Source of the DNA: Stenogyne calaminthoides
Taxonomy: Eukaryota; Streptophyta; Magnoliopsida; Lamiales; Lamiaceae
Assembly (NCBI GenBank): GCA_037126765.1
Contig: JBBCBC010000031.1
Location: 7,883,638-7,947,637 of the forward strand
Direction of reading: 5' to 3'
Length of the DNA stretch: 64,000 nucleotides
In this document: positions 59,330 to 64,000 of the stretch, in pieces
Layout: every line of letters begins with the position of its first letter
How positions within the stretch are numbered: position 1 is the first letter of the stretch
The notes under the pieces: model-generated
Told to the model about the DNA's origin: nothing
Seen by the model: only the letters and a program-made list of their open reading frames with translations
The model's database searches: none
Program-made: the position numbers and the translations under genes

Positions 59330-59765
59330 TTATAATAGAGTTCGACCACAACAACTGAATTGATTATTTTCATGCATGATTGTCCAATAAAATTTGAGTT
59401 CGACCACAACGATTGAATTGATTATTTTCGTGCATGACTGTCCAATAAAATTTCGACCACAACAACTGAATTGATTATTTTCATGCATGATTGTCCAATT
59501 AGATTTAAGTTCGACTTCAATGACTGAATTGATTATTTTCATGCATGATTGTCCAATAAGATTTCGATCACAACAACTAAATTGATTATTTTCATTAATT
59601 GATTATTTTCATGCATGACTGTCCAATAAGATTTCAGTTCGACCACAATGACTGAATTGATTATTTTCATGCATGATTGTCCAATAAGATTTCAATTACA
59701 ACGACTGTATTGATTATTTTCATTAATTGATTATTTTCATGCATGACTGTCCAATAAGATTTCAT
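59330..59765. repeat. Tandem array of ~57-60-bp units
   Basis: Eight or so units carry TTCGACCACAACAACTGAAT, TGATTATTTTCATGCATGA and TGTCCAATAA.ATTT. The palindrome TCATGCATGA is conserved in nearly every unit. Two units contain an extra ATTGATTATTTTCATTA insertion. Confidence 0.92.
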
Positions 59766-60936
59766 TCTCGAAAAAACTCATTTTTTTAAATTTCTTTCAT
59801 ATATTTCATGACGGAAACAAGGGATCATACATGATACATTATGAATTTTAAATCGTGAGGAGAAATTACTCATAAAATCATTTTTTTTTAAATGTGATAT
59901 TTTGTATCTTAAAATACACATATAATTTATAAAAAAAAATTAAAATACGAGTTCACATAAGATCAACGACAAAGCCACATTGAAAGCTCGAAATTAATTA
60001 AACCAAAATTTTTATTTTGATTTTCGTAATCAAATGAAAGATCAACATTCAATCATACAGAATTTATTTTATACTTCTTATAAAAAAGTAGATATTTTTT
60101 AATCATTTGAAAAAAATCAAAATTCTTTTTGAAATTCAATAAGTGAGGAGCCAATTCAAAGAAAAACATCTGTTCATGATTTTTTTCATGTTGTCAAATA
60201 ATACGATTTTTCGCGTTGTCAAAGAGTAAACAATGAAAGTAAACATCTTTAATGATATAATAAAAACATGATTGATGCGCTCAAAAAAAAAAAAAGATTG
60301 ATACAATTAAATGAATTTATGGTAAGATGAATGACATAAAAATGACAATTCTTATGATTGATAATTTAATATTGATAACAAAATGAAATATAAGTATTTA
60401 GTGATTTTTTAAAATTATTATTTAATATCATTATTGATTATTGAAATTATTATTTAACATTATTATTGAGTTTTAAAATTATTACTAATTCATAAAAATA
60501 TTAATATTATAATTATTTTGTTATATTTTATTATATTGTTAAATTTTAAAATATTATTATTGATGATAGAGTTATTATTATTATTAATGATACATATAAT
60601 TGTTATTATTAAAATTTAATTTAATTTTCTTATTATTATTATCACCAATTACTAATTTTCAGAATTGAACTGATTTTTGTAAACAATAATATTATTACTT
60701 ACATTTGATTAATAATATTATAATTATAATTATTATTGTGTTTTATGATTGTTGAAAGTTGAAGATAATATTGTTAAAATAAAATATTGAAGATAATTAT
60801 ATATGTCTTTGAAAAGAAAAAATCTACTTATCTAGTAGGATTATGGTATATGAATAAATTTTACTGAAAAATATTATATTAAAATTTAAAAATACGTAAT
60901 ATATTTTAAAATTAAAATCCCTAATTCCTAACCCAT
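59766..60936. other. Very AT-rich intergenic DNA
   Basis: Long runs of TTATTATTATTG-type sequence (60400-60760) and no supported gene. It leads into the promoter of the next gene. Confidence 0.6.
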
Positions 60937-60944
60937 AAACCCTA
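60937..60944 (+). promoter_or_regulatory. Telo-box AAACCCTA in promoter or leader
   Basis: AAACCCTA followed by GCGAG lies ~350 bases before the start codon and just before a C/T-rich leader (TCTTCTCCTTCCCTCTC). Telo-boxes and such leaders are common in plant genes for ribosomal proteins and ribosome-biogenesis factors, which supports the nucleolar assignment of the gene below. Confidence 0.6.
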
Positions 60945-61052
60945 GCGAGATTTAAGTAGTCTTCTCCTTCCCTCTCAGTCCTGTTCTTCTCAGTTCAATT
61001 CCCGGTCCTCGCTTTCTCATTTCGACGACGAATCAACCTGACCCATAAAATT

Positions 61053-61283
61053 GTAAGTGCAAACTCTGTTTTAAGAATTGTGTATCTATATTCATTATTG
61101 GATTCCTAGGCATGTTTCTCTACAAGAAAATAGCTATACCACTCGTACTGTATTCATTTGTTCAAGAATTGCGTTCAATTTGTGTTTGATTTGGCAATTA
61201 CTAGAGCACCCAACTTCGATTTTGCTTTCTATGTAACGGCCGCATTGTATGTAGCAAAAGCCCTAACCCTAGAACCCTTTCAG
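61053..61283 (+). other. Probable 5'-UTR intron
   Basis: A donor GTAAGTGC at 61053 and an acceptor CCCTTTCAG ending at 61283 frame a 231-base intron directly before ATTAATATG. A leader intron of this kind is frequent in plant housekeeping genes. Confidence 0.6.
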
Positions 61284-61289
61284 ATTAAT

Positions 61290-62668
61290 ATGTCAGACGC
61301 AGACTCTGATACCCCCGAGGAAGTCACGGTCCAACAGGTTTGCTTAATTCTCGCTTTTATAGTATGTGGAATCTGGGATTTTGTTTCTAATTATTCTAAT
61401 TTTTATCAGGGGATGCAGCAAGATGAAGAGATACGACAGGTTCAGAGAGAAAACAAGGCGAGGTATTTATTTGAAAACTAAATCTATAATGTTGTTTGGA
61501 TATAAGACACCGTTTATGGTTAGAATTGTTCATGTTGAGTTATCATAAGGTTTGTTGATTGATGATTGTAGGTTGAAGCTTGAGTATTTTAGTTATTTAA
61601 GTAGTAGCTCGTAATACAATTGGATGTTACGCCCCTTTGATGTTTTGTATGTGGGTGTGGGTGTTCATAAATGAAATTACTTTCCTGGTATTGCAAGTGT
61701 ATTATATGGATTGAAGAGACTCAACATCGTTTCTCTGTTCATTATTTTCTCTCTCAAATGCTTCAGATTATATGTGTGGTAGTTTAGATATAAAAGCTGC
61801 ACAATCTTCTTTTGTTAAAAGGAGCACTGTATGGCTGAAATATATGGTTCTTCACATCTTTGGTTTGTTGTCATTGGTAGTTTTTACTTTTCAAAGATAC
61901 ATCTAAATTTATTTCGGATTTCTCTGATGATATTGCATTTCTAAATGTGCTAAAATGACAATTAATTTCTGTAACTATTGCCTGGTGTTAGGGATTATGG
62001 GATGCTGACTGCTGTTAAAATAAAATTGAAAGCCTATATAATGTGAAAAATATGAATATATTTTAGGGTAGTTCGTGAGGTGAAGGAGCGTCGCAGACAG
62101 TGGGCCCAGAAATTGACCCCACGACCCAAAGGAGAAAGTATCAAAGAAACAGAAAATGAAACATCTGAAGAATCTCAGGTTAACAAAGGAATGCTACCTG
62201 ATGATATTGTAAAACTTCTTGCAGAGCGTGAGAAGTACGTTCATTAACTTCTCTGTGCATTTTTTGTCCTTTCCGTGCATGTTTTTATGCCAGTTTCTGC
62301 TGTGATTTTCCGAAGCCTTTAACTTAGTGGCATTGTTCATTTGCAGAAAAGTTTTTACATCAGATTCTGAGGATGAGAAAGTTGAGAAGAATGCGACCTC
62401 AAAAAAGAGAAGGAAGAAATCTGGGTTAGTCTACTTGATAAGATGTCAGTTTTGAATCTAATAATCTTGTAGGTTAATCATTAACATTGTTTGTTTATTT
62501 GACAGGTTGGAACCTGTTATTTTGAAGAACATACCAACAGCTCAATGTGTACAGAATTCACTGGAATTCTTGAAGAAACGAAAAATGATGGTTTCAAGAT
62601 CCTCTGCAGTTCTGAACAATTCAAAACAAGCACTGCGCTTGCTGTCAAAATCCGGGTTGCTAAAGTAG
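61290..62668 (+). CDS. Small basic protein, probable UTP16/Bud21-like nucleolar factor, five exons
   Basis: Exons 61290-61337, 61410-61462, 62067-62234, 62347-62424 and 62506-62668 join in phase at GT-AG sites to give 169 residues. The N-terminus is acidic (MSDADSDTPEEVTVQQ). A charged helix follows (DEEIRQVQRENKARVVREVK, ERRRQWAQKL), then LPDDIVKLLAEREKKVFTSD, a basic cluster TSKKRRKKSG that looks like a nuclear or nucleolar signal, and the C-terminus FLKKRKMMVSRSSAVLNNSK. Layout and C-terminal motif resemble the U3 snoRNA-associated Utp16/Bud21 family, which acts in the small-subunit processome, but I base this on recall of motifs only. The family could be another conserved plant nucleolar protein. 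The gene structure is better supported than the name. Confidence 0.75.
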
Positions 62669-64000
62669 GGTTGGATGAAAATTGCAAGTTGGAGTAATTG
62701 ATTGCATTTTTGGGTGTCAAATCATGCAGCTTATTGAAAGTTTAGAATTTTAGTGGTCTATGAATTAGATATGATCCATTATACAGATATTGCGATAACT
62801 TATGTGTCGCCTGCTTTGTATCATGTATGTCTTCCGAGGGAGTATATTAATGAATTGCTTGCTTGTTTTGTTGTATCTTCACACTTTGGAAGAGTATATG
62901 TTTGCTCTAAAAGTGAAATGAATTAAAGTTGGTTTGCTTGGTAGAAGATTGTTTAATGCTTCCTTTAATTGATTGTATGTTTGCATTACTGGCCTTAGTT
63001 TGCATCGACTGATTTTGAAAACAGATGCACCTAAAAGTGAAGTTGATGATTTGTCATTGAAAAGATTTGAGAAATGTGGCAAGACATAATTAAGGATGTT
63101 AAGAATTTATTTTGAGTAGATGATATTATCTGTAAGGATCACTAAAAAAACTTAACTATTTTGTTACAAAAATTGGGTGAAAAGAAAAGGAAACCGTATA
63201 TTAACTTTGGAGCTTTTGAATCACTTGTCTGATTTTATGCATCAATTGTAATGGAGATGGAAAATTATGTTGGTTTGTGAATCATTTTGATGTCAATTTA
63301 TGTTAACATGAGATCGTTTTACGCAAAAAATTGACCCCATAAATCTGTCTAAAGCTTTAGAATTACATTAAGTCAAATTTGCATCTTCGTTATTCTAGCC
63401 AATGGTTTCTTTTTCGGAAAACCTTTGTTCGGACAACAAATCCTACTATGATGTCATCGTCCATTAATAATGTAAGTAAAACGTCAGCTCGTAACAAACA
63501 GATAATCTTATATAACAAATCCACGACCAGTCATTCTACACTAAAATTTTCAAACCTTGTAACATTCACAGAAATATACATAAAACAATAGAAATTGTCA
63601 TGGGATTTACTTGATCTGCAATTGACTCAGACATAATCAATTAATCACCATACTTAATTGAATCATCTCTCACAATCGTCTTGTGTCAACACATGAAACT
63701 AAAAAATATTATGATGATACAAATAGGATACATTATAGTATTACATTGCTTTTCTTATGGAAAATAATTGATTTAAGAAAATTATGGAATAATCAACAAA
63801 ATTATTTTTGTATACATGGTAGTAAAATTTCATTTTACTCCATTCTTTCTACCTTCCTTCTGGCTATTTTTGAAACACTAAAAATGTGGCAACTCAATTA
63901 GAACCACAACTGAGTAAAAACTGACCTCATTCAGCCACAAAACTGTATCTTGCTTGCTCCTGTGTGCTCAAAAGAACATTTCTACAAGCCCATCCTACTC
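62669..64000. other. 3' region and intergenic DNA to window end
   Basis: The first ~200 bases are probably the 3' UTR of the preceding gene. The rest shows no supported gene, RNA or terminal repeat; short frames here have no family resemblance. Confidence 0.5.

Overview
This is nuclear DNA from a flowering plant, most likely a eudicot. It is AT-rich, its genes have GT-AG introns, and conserved plant genes are scattered among transposon remnants, MITEs and minisatellites. The species cannot be fixed from the sequence alone. There are no operons, rRNA genes, CRISPR arrays or viral genomes. Splice sites were chosen by hand from protein homology, reading frame and GT-AG signals.

Layout: (1) 2-773, the last four exons of a 60S ribosomal protein L7a gene (RPL7A, + strand), cut by the window edge. 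(2) 2228-21050, a tandem segmental duplication of a PLATZ zinc-binding transcription factor gene. The first copy (3316-5439) has an open frame. The second (13373-21050) is a pseudogene, disabled by a nonsense codon and a lost splice donor and swollen by insertions: a CACTA-type element, a palindromic retroelement, a Stowaway-like MITE and an LTR-like block. Between the copies lie LTR remnants, a copia reverse-transcriptase fragment and a hAT-type MITE. (3) 21051-39300, a long stretch poor in genes. It holds LTR-derived sequence, several tandem arrays, an unrecognised exon-like chain (26-29 kb), a lone prefoldin-5 exon, other gene fragments, a PIF/Harbinger-like element and a truncated tRNA-Gly. 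(4) 39311-41851 (- strand), a complete six-exon NASP histone-chaperone gene. (5) 46541-48458 (+ strand), a complete four-exon gene for the thylakoid thioredoxin HCF164. (6) 50205-54085 (- strand), a complete three-exon wall-associated kinase-like gene (WAKL14 type) with a SINE in its first intron. (7) 54086-61000, nested MITEs and minisatellites. (8) 61290-62668 (+ strand), a five-exon gene for a small basic, probably nucleolar protein with a telo-box leader. (9) 62669-64000, no gene seen.

The genes are independent housekeeping or regulatory units (translation, transcription, chromatin assembly, cytochrome b6f biogenesis, wall or immune signalling, ribosome biogenesis); nothing suggests a shared pathway or gene cluster. 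The most informative part of the window is the PLATZ duplication. The intact copy supplies the empty sites for insertions in the pseudogene, so ends and target duplications can be read directly, including those of an unusual 2,080-bp palindromic retroelement at 14968-17047.
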